Source: Sphaerolaimus hirsutus | Lineage: Eukaryota > Nematoda > Chromadorea > Monhysterida > Sphaerolaimidae | Assembly: GCA_964036195.1 (NCBI GenBank) | Contig: OZ038454.1 | Span: 8,494,001-8,558,000, forward strand | Direction: 5' to 3' | Length of the DNA: 64,000 nucleotides | Shown here: positions 1-11,845 of the stretch, piece by piece | How the letters are laid out: every line of letters starts with the position of its first letter | How positions within the stretch are numbered: position 1 is the first letter of the stretch | Notes under the pieces: generated by a model | Told to the model about the DNA's origin: nothing | Databases searched by the model: none | What the model saw: the letters and a program-made list of their open reading frames with translations, nothing else | Made by a program: the position numbers and the translations under genes

Positions 1-247
1 AGTACGCAGCATAGTTGTTAAAACGTATTTACTTTTACTCGATAAATACGTATACTCGAGTACAGAGTAAGTACGTTTACGGTTCCTCTGAAAAAGTTTC
101 GGTACTCGCTTTTACGTATACTTTTTGAAAGTACTTGAGTACAGAAAACGTAATTCAGATCGTCGTTTGTATAGATTTTTAAAGGCATAGAAGGTAAAAA
201 AGGGAGAAACTATGCTAAAAATATGGGAAACTATTCGAAATTGTGTA
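1..247. repeat. Low-complexity repeat resembling the CAGAGTTG hAT-like family
   Basis: No gene is visible. From about base 10 the DNA starts with GTTGTTAAAACG and runs into degenerate TTTAC, TACTCG and AAAGTA words. This matches the style of the elements at 2870-3473 and 6124-6753. Similar text resumes at about 740-905, so the element at 248-656 may have inserted into it. No target duplication could be checked because the left end lies at the window edge. Confidence 0.4.
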
Positions 248-656
248 TACCGTATTACCTCGAAATACTCCCAGGGGGTTTATTATTTTGCCAGCAAAAT
301 TTGAGGGGGGATAATTCGAGGGGGGGTCTATTATTTCGCCAGAAATTTTCAGAAATTCCCCATACTCAGACGTAGAAAAATCAAACAATTACATAGATGT
401 ATATGTGTTTCTAGGCATATATAACTGTATCTACACATAAACCATTCCCTAACATAACTCAATCATCATTTTTTACGTGTGTTCCGCATTGTACAGATGA
501 CAAACTGCGGTATTTGTCATATACGTTCTCTTCACACTCAGTTTTAGGGGGGTATTTCGAGGGGGGGGTTATTATTTCCTCAGCCGAATTTTAGGGGGGG
601 TATTTCGAGGGGGGGGGGGGTTAATTCAAGGGGGGATAATTCGAGGTAATACGGTA
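248..656. mobile_element. TACCGTATT-type short inverted-repeat element
   Basis: The ends are TACCGTATTACCTCGAAATA on the left and a matching inverted AATTCGAGGTAATACGGTA on the right. The outermost TA on both sides fits a TA target duplication. The interior holds G-runs beside GTATTTCGAGG and AATTCGAGG words. It also holds the segment running from about TTCTAACGTAAC to ACAAACTGCGG that recurs in the other copies. It has no coding capacity. Confidence 0.75.
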
Positions 657-1542
657 GAACCAAATATATAGTCAACAATTGCGTAAAATAGGCACAAAGT
701 TACGAAAATTTGTGATTTTGAGCAAAAATTTTGGCGACATTTCTCAAAAGTACTCACGTTTACGTTTTCTGATGGGAAAAGTACGTTTACTCATGGTTAC
801 TCACGGGTAAAAGTAAGAAAAACTTACTTTACGTTTTCTGTACTCAGAGGGTGAGTAAAAAATAAATACTTTATGTTTACATATACTTTGAAAAAGTATG
901 TACCTAATTGGTATAAACCATGTTCTAACGTAACGAAGTCATTGTTTTAAACGTGTGTTTTGCATTGCCCAGATCACAAACCGCAGCTTTACACTCAATT
1001 GGGGGGGGGGGGGTATTTCAAGGGGGGTTTATCGATTCATTTTGATTTTGATGGTGGTATTTCGAGGATATACGGTAGATATCTTTTCACTTACCTATGT
1101 TGTCGTACGACGCCTTTCATTGATAACGTATCTTCAAAAGTTGATCTAATTATAAACGAAAATAACGCAAACATCGCATGTTATTAAGGTAAATGTGCAA
1201 TATGCTCCCCGAACGCAATATACCTATTCATAAAATACTTACGCATATTTTATGTGTAATTAATTTGATGTAAATATGCATGTTTCAACATGCGAAAATT
1301 TGTGTATTTATTTATATCTTTATCATGGGCATTCCGTTTTTTTCACGATTCCATTTTGAAATGAGCCGTGCTTTTTTTTGAATATATTTTTAACACATGC
1401 AAAAATTTGCTCTCTCGAATAGAGTTCGCGTGTAGTGAAGCAACGGCTTTACCACGTAAAACAACAGTCGATGAAACATGAGTAGAGGTGATAAATCGCC
1501 ATTTGTTTGGAAAATGGAGCCGCGTTTCGCGGTGATTATAAA
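657..1542. repeat. Repeat-derived spacer with a truncated TACCGTATT element
   Basis: The part at 740-905 continues the low-complexity TTTACTC/AAAGTA text seen at the window start. From about 905 to 1077 lies a left-truncated TACCGTATT-family copy, ending in TTCGAGGATATACGGTA. The rest, 1078-1542, is AT-rich unique-looking sequence without a convincing exon. Confidence 0.5.
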
Positions 1543-1798
1543 TACCGTATTTCCTCGAAATACCCCCCCCCCCCTCAAAATGGGCACTATGAATTTGTGG
1601 TCCTGGAAATGCATAACAGACGTTCAAAACACTTAGGTACTGTGTTACGTTAGAACATCGTTTATACCATCTACATCCTTATATAAGGCTGTAAAAACTT
1701 ATAAATGATGGTTATTGTTGCATTTTTGACGTTTTTGTCTCAAAATTTTCACTCAGAAAAAAAAAAACCCCCGGGTGGTAATTCGAGGAGATACGGTA
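1543..1798. mobile_element. TACCGTATT-type short element
   Basis: Left end TACCGTATTTCCTCGAAATA, followed by a C-run. Right end TTCGAGGAGATACGGTA. The internal segment is in reverse orientation relative to the copy at 248-656, reading CAGGACCACAAATT on the opposite strand. TA is present at both outer edges. Confidence 0.7.
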
Positions 1799-2800
1799 GT
1801 TTTCTGGCGCCGCGTACCGGCAGCTCCGACTGGACGAATGATGCCTTGAATGCTGAATTTGTCAATTGTCATTTGTCATATTGCCATCACAACTTCGCTT
1901 TACAATTGCACTTTTCTTGTCACTTTTCCTGATGTCCACTTGGCAATTTGGCACCAGAACAAGCACTATTAACTGACTGTTATGCCATAATTACTTGTAC
2001 AGCTTTCGAAGAAGAGAATTATTTCTTTCCTAAGCTGGTGTAAAAGTACCTAAGGCAGCGTCGTTCGAGGCCGACATTCATTCCAAAAGTTCATGCGGTA
2101 TTTTAGTCTCAATCCATAAGCCCCAAACTTTATATTTCTATTGATCACTCTAACAATTTCGGTGGACAGCATTTTCGCATTCGTTCACTCGTTCCTGGTT
2201 GAAAAATAGCTTTTTTTACTTTTGTTAACGTAATTCGATTTCCCCTGTGGCGGGTAAAAAGCGTCAAAACTTCATACAATCGAGAGAGAAAAATTAAAAG
2301 TTAAGATTGTCAAAGAAAGTTCCGGGTTTTCACTTGTCGTCGTTGCTGTATTTAGAAGTGAATACAGAAATATATATTTGATAGTATTTATTTACAAAAT
2401 AATTTGACAGCATTTAATAAATCATTTGATATAATAGTAAATATCTATTTACAATCACTTAGATTACCCACACAGTACAATTTCTAGGCAACATTCAATC
2501 ATAATGTGCCATCGTATAGAGACGGTGCCAATTTCACACACATTAAAATTACAAGCGTGAATGAATAATGATAAGCGCATTCAAATGCACTATTTCAAGT
2601 TTCAGCGGCCATTGCAACAGTAAAATAGCATGTGATAAGCAGCGACGGCAAACATAAATGGAAAACGTGAAATATTCAATTTTTGGACTGTTTTTTCATT
2701 TTCGAATTTTTGTCCAATGCGATTTTAATAGATCGTTTTCTGTGCAAGTGATAGCAAATAAGAAGTTACGGCGACGCACAGAAGAAATCGACAAGTTAAT
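1799..2800. other. Intergenic DNA, no feature recognised
   Basis: About 1 kb of AT-rich sequence. I see no ORF with protein-like composition, no RNA gene, and no inverted-repeat ends of the families found elsewhere in the window. Confidence 0.5.
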
Positions 2801-3602
2801 CTGGTGCCAAACCCAGACCCTGTAAAAACCCCTGAAAAATGTCATATGCCATGCAAAGTGTCAAAAGTCCAGAGTTGTTAGAATTACTGAACTTTTTTTA
2901 AAGTATATGTAAATGTAAAGTATTTTTTTTTACTCACAACAAAGTATAGAAAACGTAAAATACTTTTTTTTTACTCGTATGTACGCGTAAATGTGGGTAC
3001 TTTTTGTGAGTGTAGAAATGACTACTTTTCTTCATAGAATGTGTAAAAATGGGCACTTTTTCATACGTGTACAGCACAACGTATGTTTTTCTATAAGCAA
3101 ATGACAGATTATACAGTTTTCAAGGTCTCTTTTTTTCTAGGAGATAAAAATCATCGTTCTCCCGACTCGTTTACCACATCCATTGTCTCCACAACCATTT
3201 CGATTTGGTTGCGAATTTTGAAATTTTTAAAGGCACAACCCACGCATATCTAAAATATTCAATGGAACCACTTCTGTAAATACATAGCAGTGTAGTTACT
3301 TTATAAATATGTCCCACATTGAATTTTCATAAATACATTTTCCGTACGCGTACGCTTTGGTTTAAGGTTTAAGTGCGTAAGGTTTTTTTTTGAAAAGTTT
3401 ATGTAAATGTATTTACCGCGTACTCGCGTACACGTATTTTTCGAGTAAACGTACGTACCTTTTAACAACTCTGCAAAAGTCATGGAAAATGCCCTGCAAA
3501 ATGGCACCTCGGTGGCCATTTTGCAGGGAATTTTCCATGACTTTTGACACTTTGCATGGCATTTGACATTTTACAGGGCTTTTTACAGGGTCTGGGACTG
3601 CC
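2801..3602. mobile_element. Palindromic CCCTGTAAA-type element, interrupted
   Basis: The left arm begins CTGGTGCCAAACCCAGACCC. The right arm ends with ACAGGGTCTGGGACTGCCCC. Subterminal words are ATGCAAAGTGTCAAAAGTC and its inverse. The hAT-like element at 2870-3473 is inserted in the left arm. A tight internal hairpin lies at 3482-3541, where ATGGAAAATGCCCTGCAAAA is mirrored. Related copies lie at about 4945-5085, 22866-23272, 52333-52531 and 55232-55460. Confidence 0.65.
2870..3473. mobile_element. hAT-like MITE, CAGAGTTGTTA ends, 8-bp target duplication
   Basis: The element begins CAGAGTTGTTAGAAT and ends TTTTAACAACTCTG. It is flanked by perfect 8-bp direct repeats CAAAAGTC (2862-2869 and 3474-3481). 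An 8-bp duplication with CAGAG-type ends is characteristic of hAT transposons. The interior (604 bp overall) has no transposase. It is degenerate text of TACTCG, TTTACG and AAAGTA words. Confidence 0.85.
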
Positions 3603-4506
3603 CCCTGGACGGACTGTGCAGGAAAAAGTTACAGTGAAAATCAACACAAATAACAGTTGAAAGCAATAATAGAATTTTCAACCGTTTTGAAACACGTCCG
3701 AAACGTTTAGAAATATTGCATTTGGTTAAAATATTTTAGAACTATTAGAAAATTCACAAATGTAATTAGAAAACTATTTTGCAAAAGTTAGAAACTCGAA
3801 AACTAATTTAGGAAAAACGATTATACCTACTCACAATTTCAAATTTTAAACACTTTTTCCAGATAGTTTGCCACCGTTGGTGATATGTCGAATTCAGCTG
3901 CCATGTCAGTACGATTAATACGTAGGTAAATATAACAATAGCTAAATGTTTATAATACCTAAATATTTCGAAATGCATTTTAAATATTCCGGTATATACG
4001 TAGGTATTATAGGTATACATACCTGTGCTGTAGCTTACCGTACATGTGTGAATTTTGAAAGGTGTCTTGTTATGAGTGTGCCTTGTTGTCAGGAAGTTTT
4101 GGTAAAGTTTTGCACAACTTTAACCAGTGTTTTTTGCAAATTTTAGATAAATACATAGTTGAGCACCTTCGATGAAGAACAAATTGTAGAGGTTCAGTTG
4201 AAACTGTGCCAAAGACGACAATGAATACGCTGAAAGTATTCAAAATGGAAGTTTCCAGTGCTTGATATGGCTGAAACTGGTTAAAAGAATAATCAGACTG
4301 TAAAAATTGGATGGGTTGATTTTTTTGAAACGTTACTTTTTTGCAAGCTTGGTAAAGATCACTGTAAAATTTCGTAATACCTATGTTATCGAATGTATTT
4401 ATATGCACTATGTTAAACACTATAGATATAGAAGTATTTTATTTAAAGAAATAAATTTAAATAGAAGAGGATAAATAAAAATAAAAGAGTCAACACCCAT
4501 TGAATA
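3603..4506. other. Intergenic DNA, no feature recognised
   Basis: AT-rich sequence. The ORFs here look like chance frames with no domain pattern. Around 3910-4025 the DNA is rich in TACCTA/TAGGTA words. Confidence 0.5.
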
Positions 4507-4924
4507 TTAGGCCGCGTTTACAGCCTTCTTTGTGACGACTCGACAACTCAAGAAAGTTCAATAAGCTGTGTAAAAATGTACCATATTCATGAGAAAAAGT
4601 GATCAACTTTACTATCTATTTACCTAGGTTAATATGCATGTCAAATCACATACCTAATCGTGCTTGTAGCTCAAGAGTTATTTACCGTTGGAAGAATTTT
4701 TCCGTTGTCGCTGGTTGTCGCCAGCTGTCGGGTGACTGTCCGACAATGGCAAATTTTTTCAAACATCTATAACTTTTGAGCTACAAGCACGATTCTGTAA
4801 TTTGATATGCATATTCGCCTAGGCAGAATGTATAGTTGACCACTTTTTCTCATAAATATGGAAACTTTTTACTTAACTTATTTGTGTCGTCGAGTCGTCA
4901 CAGAAAAACCGTGTAAACGCTACT
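4507..4924. repeat. Imperfect palindrome with GCGTTTACA ends
   Basis: The left arm contains GCCGCGTTTACAGCC and GTGACGACTCGACA. The right arm contains TGTCGTCGAGTCGTCACAG and GTGTAAACGC. Inner arms around AGCTCAAGAGTTAT (about 4670) and ATAACTTTTGAGCT (about 4770) are also inverted. This is probably a non-autonomous DNA transposon. I did not find a clear target duplication. Confidence 0.6.
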
Positions 4925-4944
4925 GTATGTAAAAACTTGATAAA

Positions 4945-5085
4945 TGCAAAGTAAACTGTCAATCAAAACAAAAACGAAAAGATTTTATTACTGAACTTTG
5001 CATGACAATTGACAGTTTACTTTGCATTTGACTTTACATTTGACACTTTACTTTACAGGGCTTGGGATTGGGACTGCCACCTGAT
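4945..5085. repeat. Truncated CCCTGTAAA-type element (right part)
   Basis: It carries GCATGACAATTGACA, CATTTGACTTTACA and the right terminus TTACAGGGCTTGGGATTGGG, as in the copy at 55232-55460. The left terminus is missing. Confidence 0.55.
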
Positions 5086-5265
5086 CAGACCAACGAAATC
5101 CGTTTTGAGGGACACTAATCTGCGCACCCCATTAGTCACCTCTGAATCACAATCCAGTCTAGAATCTATTCATGCGTGAGCTTAGCTTTTCAAAATTTCA
5201 CGTGTATAGTATAGAATACAGTATAGAATCAGATCAGAGAACGGCACCTGTATTTAGTTCGTACT

Positions 5266-5381
5266 TAGTGATGGAAAAAGCGCCAGAGTTTTGGCGCCAA
5301 GCGCCAAAAGAACCATGGCGCTTTTTTAGGATTGCGGCGTCAAGCGCCAAGCGCCAGCGCCATGGCGCTTTTCCATCACTA
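5266..5381. mobile_element. Short hAT-like GGCGCC hairpin element
   Basis: The ends are TAGTGATGGAAAAAGCGCC and GGCGCTTTTCCATCACTA. The 116-bp body is almost wholly GCGCCA/TGGCGC iterations. The 8-bp flanks are TTCGTACT and TGCGTACA, six of eight identical, so a decayed target duplication is possible. The same ends bound the element at 6911-9142. Confidence 0.65.
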
Positions 5382-5807
5382 TGCGTACAGCTTTTATTTA
5401 CATTGCGCTAGGCTGTTTTGTTGGCACTTCTGGCAGATGTGATGTGAAATGTCTAAAGAGCGCAGTGCGGCGAAGAAATAGCTTTTGATGCAAACGCTAG
5501 CGCCATTGACCGCGGCTGAAAATCGATTTATGAATCTAGCTTATTTGGCTTTTATCTGATAGTATTTTTTTCGTGAAATCCCTTCGCAACCATTTTCATG
5601 AAAAATACTTTGAAACGGGATCACAGAAATTAAAGCTTGTGTATCTTATCTACACGATACAGCGAAAAATATTTTTTTTACTTCCATATCCCATTCTTTC
5701 CAGGTAATTTATTTCCCGAATTCACTGCCAGATCCCCTAGCACAAACTATCCACTATTGAATTACCGTTAATTATATTCATATCATAACCATCTAAAAAC
5801 CTCCAAA
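5382..5807. other. Region upstream of the TMX-like gene
   Basis: Sequence 5' of the first coding exon. It presumably holds promoter and 5' UTR. I see no clear TATA box or other motif. Confidence 0.35.
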
Positions 5808-8800
5808 ATGACCTTAATAACGGAATACACCATAACATTGATTCTGTTGGCAAGCCCACTTTTCTGCGCTTGCCAGCAGCACGAGCACAGCCCCGACGAC
5901 CACTCGAAGCAGGGCACCGATGAAGACAACCAGGTGCCACTTTCGCATGTGGACAAGTGTCTAGAAAAGTGGTGGTGAGTTAACTAAGTTGTAGTCAAGT
6001 TGCAAGTGAACTCGAGTCGACTAGCAAGCTGCCACTTCGATGGCCGCGCGCTGTTTTTGTCTGATGGAAACACTCAATCCTGACGTCATCGTTAAAATTA
6101 AAGTTGAAATTGTTCCACGAAAGCAGAGTTGATATTGGGTATTTACTTTTACTCTAAAATACGCGTAAAACAGCGTACTGAGTAGATACCCATGGGTACA
6201 ATACTTAAATTGTACCAGTACCCATTGTACTCAGTATTTTTTACCAAGTACTGGGTACTTTGGGTATTTCAGAAAATTCAATAAAAGCGCGCGACAAGCA
6301 AAAAAGTGACATCTGCGCCTGCATTCATATGTAGGTACATAGCATGTAGTTATTTCTAAGAGTGCGAGTGTGAATGAAAAATGTACCTGAAATACGTATT
6401 TACGTTCTTAAAGAAATCGCGCCGCAGGTCCGTTTCTGAAAATGACGGCGGAGCCGTTAGAAGTGGTCAAAGTTGAAACTTGTAAGGATGAAGATGATGA
6501 AATCAATGCTCCTGAAAGTTCAATGGAGACATCTAGCTCCACGGACATCGCATTCACAGTCGATTTTAAGCTCCTATAACAAAAATGCGCAATTTACTCA
6601 AAATACTTGAAAAAGTACTTTACGCAATTTTACCCAGGTACTGGGTAAAAACAAAGTATTTTACCCAAATATTTGTAGAGCATGGGTAAAAATGAAAGTA
6701 TTTACCAGAACGGGTACTTTTGAAAAAGTTCGGTACGTCTTATAACAACTCTGCACGAAAGAAACAAAAAATGTAGCAGGAAAAACATCCGTTGCTCGTA
6801 CGCGACCGCTTTTTTGAAATTTTGTTATGTTTGTGAAAGTGTGCGCATAAGTGCTTAACTATGACATAAGTAATTTCGGACGCATACTTTGCGTCCTGCG
6901 GTCCGCCGAGTAGTGATGGAAAAGCGCCAGAAAAAAAGGGCGCCAGGCGCCAATGGCGCCATTCAGAAAGTGGGCGCCAGGCGCCAAGGGCGCTACGGAA
7001 AGAGGGCGCCATGGCGCTATTTGAAAAATAGGGCGCCAGGCGCCAATGGCGCCAGAATAAATAAGTGCATACAACACCCTGTGTGTGCTAACAGTGTTTC
7101 TACAGCACCCTAGTACATACATGCATTCACTACTTAATTTGGAGTGTGGTCATTTTGACATGTTGTGTACTATAACATGTTGTGGAATCTGACATGCCGC
7201 CATGGGAATGTAACATGTTGTGGAATGTAACATGCCAAAACGTGAAAGTAACATGTCCAGCGTGAAAGTTACATGTCAAACCCAAAGGTGAATGTAACGT
7301 GAACCTAACATGTGAAGCGTGAACCTAACATGCCCTGCACCAGTGGTCACAATGCATGTTTTGAAAGTCATTTGATAAAGCCATTTTGGAAAATATAAAG
7401 ATTTTTTGTTTTGATGGTAATTTTTGCACAGATTGTTTTTTGTTAAAACTTGTTATTTGAATATCATGTTTTGAACTTTACATTGATAGTTGTGAATGTT
7501 TGTTGCTGATGTTTTTTATCATTTTGGTCATATGTACTAATTTTCTATATTTACTGACTTGTATATGTGTGCTGTAGGGTTGGAAAAATCGATTTTTTTT
7601 AACAACCCCAATGTTTTTTATTATTATTGCTGAGATCAAAATTAGTCCCATTTCTCTGGAAAATCACCTCTGAGGGTAATAAAAGACATGTAAATTGATA
7701 GGTAGTGCACAGTTATTCTTTCTGTTGTAATATAGGCACTGTAGAGCTGTGGAAAAGCTTAAAAGTCTTGAAGTTTAAAGTAATAAAATTGTTGTATTTG
7801 CTGCGTGAAAAAAATTTTATTGATCATTTGCAATTTTGTTTGCAGAAATTGCATGTTTTTGCTGAGAACACAATAAAAATAATTTTTGAAGTGAAAATGG
7901 ATGCATTTTGATACATGTTTGATATGAAACACATAGCAAAACAATGTATACTTCCCCCAATGATTCACAGCCTACCTTACATGCTTAAAAGCACATAGAA
8001 ATGGGTGCTACGCCACCAAATTGCTTGTAAAAGCCATGAAAAAAAAGAAACTGGTGTATTGCATGCATGAAAATGCGCGCATGGGCACAAAATTTTTGCA
8101 TTTTACCTAGAGCGTGAGTACCAAAAATTTTTCCCCAGCAATAAAAAAAATCGCTTGCCAACCCTGGTGTGCTGTGCACTTGTCTAGTGGAATAAATTTT
8201 CATATTGATGAATAATATTCAACTCACTATAATCCTTATCATTTGCACAGCTTCACCAATAATAATATCAAAATCGATCACTATTAATACACAACGCTGT
8301 TACAAATTCACAACACTGCAATAGTCTCTTGCAACAATAGCACTGTCAAGCAAGTACTCCTATGTGACACATGCATTGCGACCACTTGTGCAGGGCATGT
8401 TACTTTCACACTTCACATGTTACATTCACCTTTGGCTTTGGCATGTTACTTTCACGCTGGACATGTTACTTTCACGTTTTGGCATGTTACATTCCACAAC
8501 ATGTCACATTCCCATGGCGGCATGTCAGATTCCACAACATGTTATAGTACACAACATGTTAAAGTGGATTCACCCCTTAATTTGCGTTCTCCAGGGTGTG
8601 ATGAACAAGGACAACACTAGCAACAAAAAAATTCGAGTACAATTCACATGACAATTCAAACACAATGGATATTGTCATTTGACAACAATTGGATATTGTC
8701 ACTTCAAATTGACTTTTCCAATCAATGTTTCCTCGAAATGGACAAAAAACGGAATTGCAACGATTTGAGCCCATTGATTTATGATTTTGCAAGTTCAACG

Positions 8801-11800
8801 TTCCATCATTCTCGTCTTCTGATCTGTCAGACACATCTGATGAACTGTTGTACAAAATATTTATACCCACTCACACCACTTCGTCCATTTTTCTGGCGAA
8901 TTCAGATCACCCATCATGAATGCGTTTTTCATCTTTTTTCCATTTATACAGCACTCACCTTGAAACCCTGCTGGCGCCCTTTAAAAGCAGGGCGCCGGTC
9001 GCCAAGGGCGCCATGGAAAAATAGCGCCATGGCGCCTTTCAGAATGTGGGCGCTAGGCGCCACAGAAAAAGGGCGCCAAGCGTCAATGGCGCCATGGCGC
9101 GGCGCCCTTTGGCGCCAACGCCATGGCGCCACTCCATCACTACCGCCGAGTATATGTGAAAATGGTGAATCTCGGCATTGAATCTCGGAAATCTGAACAG
9201 CAACCACAAACTGTTGATAAAGTGATTTCATTCATGCTTATAAGATAACAACATTTAGCTCTTAGGTATACTGGCGGACCGCAGAATTACTTATGTCTTA
9301 GTCGATAATGGGTTAGCAGGAAACTTTGTATACACTTTCTCAAAAAAGAAAGACATTTAAAACAGAAAAAGGCGGAGTCAGTAAAACCAAAACATGTTTC
9401 CTGATGAAATTAAATTTTTTAAGAACTTTGAGATTAATGATGACGTCATGATAGTGTCTCATTCAGAAAAATGCATAGCATGCGGTAAAGCGAGTATAGC
9501 AGACAAGATTTATCTCCTCGTCTCGTATGCTGTTGCACACAACTCAAAGATTTTCAATTTCCATGTGCATGGGAATGAAATTCTTGTCATCTACTTCCCA
9601 CTAACTTCACTTGTCATTTGACTCACCACTTACACTTTTCTTGGCATTGGTCCACTTGCGGAATTGGCCCCAGCTGGACTTGTCCACGACTCTGGTACAG
9701 GAGATGGGTGAGGAAAATTGGGACAATTTGTTGGCTACACACGAGAAAATCGTAGCGTCTTTCGTGCTACCGTGGTGCAAACATTGCAAACAGTTTGGCC
9801 CACTTTATGAGAGGGTCGCTGAGACAGTGACACATAAAACTGATGGGGCTGTTCTTTTTGCCAAGGTGCGTTCGGCGTTTTTTCGGAGAGTTGAGAACCT
9901 GAAAATAATTGAGGCGTCTACTTCTAAAAGTCGACAAGTCACAAAATTGAAAATTTGGAGTTAGGCCCGGAAACATCATCTGGGGCTACTTCCGCACATT
10001 TTTTATCATTTTCCATAAATTTTTTGGACCTCACATGCCCATATGGCAAAGTGCCAAATTTGGCATTTTTTGGGAAAAATTCAAAAATTTCGGGCAAGAA
10101 GTCGACAAGTCCACTTAGTTTCGGGCTAAAAGTCGACAAGCCACCCTTCGCCTTCGTTTTTTTATGGGGAAAAAATAGCAAGAAATGTGATAAGTCCGTC
10201 ATGGACAGCTACTTCTAAAAATCGACAAATCCATAATGTTCTCTAGTGCAAGAAGTCGACAAGTCCATTTTCCTCCCAAAAACAGTTTTGCTCTGACCGA
10301 ATGGAAATTTATGGACACCCCATTTTTCACATATACGTTGAGAGCAGAGGCTGAAAATTTCACACTTTATTGTCAACATATGGAACTTGATGGAAAGCAT
10401 GAGAGAGCCAAATTGGACACGCACCACGGGTGTGGAATTTGATAGGAAACTTAAAATGCGATTTACTTTTAGAAGTAGAGGCCTCAATTGTTTTATAATG
10501 AAAAATATACTATTTACCGTAACTATATCCTCGAATAATACCCTAGGGGAGTTATTTTTTCGTCAAAAGTTTTTGAGGGGCGAGTTATTGAAGGGTGAGG
10601 TATTCGAGGGGAAGACTTTCCCTCAGAAAACTTGGACTTAATTCATTGTAGGAATGCATTCTGTCAACTCATGTTATTCAGGAATTTAACAGTTAGTTCT
10701 ACAACAAAAAGACGTGTCTACACTGCGTACACGTCATGTATCTGCTGTCACTGCCATAGGGTAACATTTTTTGTATCTTCAACGATCATTCAATGTGCCT
10801 ACACACAGTTTACTCAACTCGGTTGAATGATTTAATTTAATTTGATAAAAGTTTTGATTTGAAAACTAAAACACCCATAGCATACAATAATAGTAGGCTG
10901 GATGTCGCCATGTCGCCATTTCAGTTTCCACACAAGTCACCGTGAAAACTAGTGTGTAGGGCCAATGCCGCACCAACAGGGGAGTTATTCGAGGGGGGTT
11001 TTGTTCGAGGATACGCGGTCTACAAAATTATTTATTAGCCGTACACTGTGAACTATTGATAAAAGCACAATACCGTATTTCTTCTAATAGAACGGCGCCG
11101 TTCTATTTTTTTCGTCAACTTTATTACCCGCCGTTCTATTGGAGGCTGCCGTTCTATTTTTTTTCATCAGACATTTTCACACGATTTTCATTTGAGCATA
11201 TTATTTTTAGTGAAACATGAGCGACGTTTTTTATATCAGAGCATCAATCCAAATGTGAAAACAACCCCTGAATCATAGTTCGGAACACCCTGGATGTTCT
11301 CGGCTCTCACCACCAATTTTCCAAATATTGCTGTCTTTTGGCACCCTTAAAACGTAATTTCTAACCGCCGTTCTATTGGAGGCTGCCGTTCTATTTTTTC
11401 ATGGGTGTAAAAAAGTGCCAAAACCTGCCGTTCTATTAGAAGAAATACGGTAACAGGTAATCATCTTCTCATAAATATCACCCAGTGCAATGTGGACAAG
11501 TGGAAGCATTTCCTGACTGCATACAAAATCAAGCATGTACCCACATTGATAACATTTATGAATGGTCAGCCTGTCAGCACTTTTCCCGACAGCAGAGAAC
11601 CTGAATTGATTTTGAAGTGGATTTATGAAAACTTGAATATTCCCTATCAGGAGTCGGATTTAAAATTGAAAATTCATCTTGAAGATTTGGTTGAGTGGCT
11701 GCAAAAAAGCGGTGATAAAACCGGCCTGAGTTCTTTGGTAATTTTATTGGGCGTTGCAGGCGCATTTTTGTCTGTTTTATTGTTGTTTTTCATTTGGAAA

Positions 11801-11845
11801 TGTTGCCAGAGATCTAATAAGGTTGATGAAAAGAAGGCCCAGTGA
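5808..11845 (+). CDS. Thioredoxin-related transmembrane (PDI-family) protein, TMX type
   Basis: Three coding exons: 5808-5933, 9674-9865 and 11486-11845, all joined in phase 0 and giving 225 aa. Residues 1-22 form a signal peptide. An acidic linker follows, then a thioredoxin fold with active site CKHC at residues 77-80 inside PWCKHC. The conserved cis-proline is near residue 125 (KHVPTL). A single membrane segment lies at about 190-209. The short tail ends in KKAQ, which fits the KKxx ER-retrieval signal. By family knowledge it should catalyse disulphide exchange in the ER lumen. The exon 1 donor at 5934 (CAG|GTGCCA) was chosen because it keeps phase. A stronger-looking GTGAGT at 5975 breaks the frame into exon 2. 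Intron 1 holds nested transposons and intron 2 holds two more. I cannot assign it to a specific TMX paralogue. Confidence 0.85.
6124..6753. mobile_element. hAT-like MITE, CAGAGTTG ends, 8-bp target duplication
   Basis: It begins CAGAGTTGATATTGGG and ends TTATAACAACTCTG. The flanking perfect 8-bp repeats are CACGAAAG (6116-6123 and 6754-6761). It lies in intron 1 of the TMX-like gene. The interior iterates GGGTA, GTACTTT and TTTACCC words, distinct from the TACTCG text of the 2870-3473 copy that has the same ends. Confidence 0.85.
6911..9142. mobile_element. Nested hAT-like element, TAGTGATGG ends
   Basis: It starts TAGTGATGGAAAAGCGCC and ends with GGCGCC and TCCATCACTA. The target repeats CCGCCGAG are perfect (6903-6910 and 9143-9150). 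Both ends carry about 150 bp of GGCGCCA iterations. Inside are inverted arms of ACATGTTGTGGAA/AACATGCC words (about 7136-7340 and 8390-8580). Those arms enclose a further hAT-like element at 7575-8166. The flanks GACATAAGTAATTT and AAATTACTTATGTC-like text (about 6864 and 9280) suggest yet another outer element. Confidence 0.8.
7575..8166. mobile_element. hAT-like MITE, TAGGGTTGG ends, nested
   Basis: It begins TAGGGTTGGAAAAATCGATT and ends AAATCGCTTGCCAACCCTG. It is flanked by perfect 8-bp repeats GTGTGCTG (7567-7574 and 8167-8174). It lies wholly inside the 6911-9142 element, so it inserted later. No transposase frame is present. Confidence 0.85.
9908..10490. repeat. Palindromic element with GTCTACTTCTAAAAG ends
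   Basis: The left arm is ATTGAGGCGTCTACTTCTAA followed by AAGTCGACAAGT iterations. The right arm is TTTTAGAAGTAGAGGCCTCA. AGTCGACAAGTCCA-type words recur at about 9932, 10100, 10128, 10205 and 10255. It lies in intron 2 of the TMX-like gene. Fragments of the family (GCACATCTTTCACCATTTTC) recur near 20727-20960. Confidence 0.65.
10515..11019. mobile_element. Diverged TACCGTA-type element
   Basis: Left end TACCGTAACTATATCCTCGA. Right end GTTCGAGGATACGCGG. It includes the GGGGAGTTATT and TTCGAGGGG words of the family. At about 10894-10978 it contains CTGGATGTCGCCATGTCGCC and CACCGTGAAAACTAGTGTGT, which recur at 12659-12722. Confidence 0.5.
11071..11452. mobile_element. TACCGTATT element, AATAGAACGGC subtype
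   Basis: The ends are TACCGTATTTCTTCTAATAG and CTATTAGAAGAAATACGGTA. The interior iterates CCGTTCTATTGGAGGCTGCC instead of the G-run text of other copies. A second copy of this subtype is at 54532-55058. This one ends 33 bp before exon 3 of the TMX-like gene, inside the usual branch-point region. Confidence 0.8.

Noticed and set aside
5972..5980. GTGAGT as donor of TMX-like exon 1
   Set aside because: It is a strong consensus but leaves phase 2, while every acceptor of the thioredoxin exon I found needs phase 0. The donor at 5934 fits.
7575..8166. TAGGG/CCCTA ends read as telomeric repeats
   Set aside because: Each occurs once per end with a family-specific continuation and, in most cases, an 8-bp target duplication, which fits hAT termini and not telomeric arrays.
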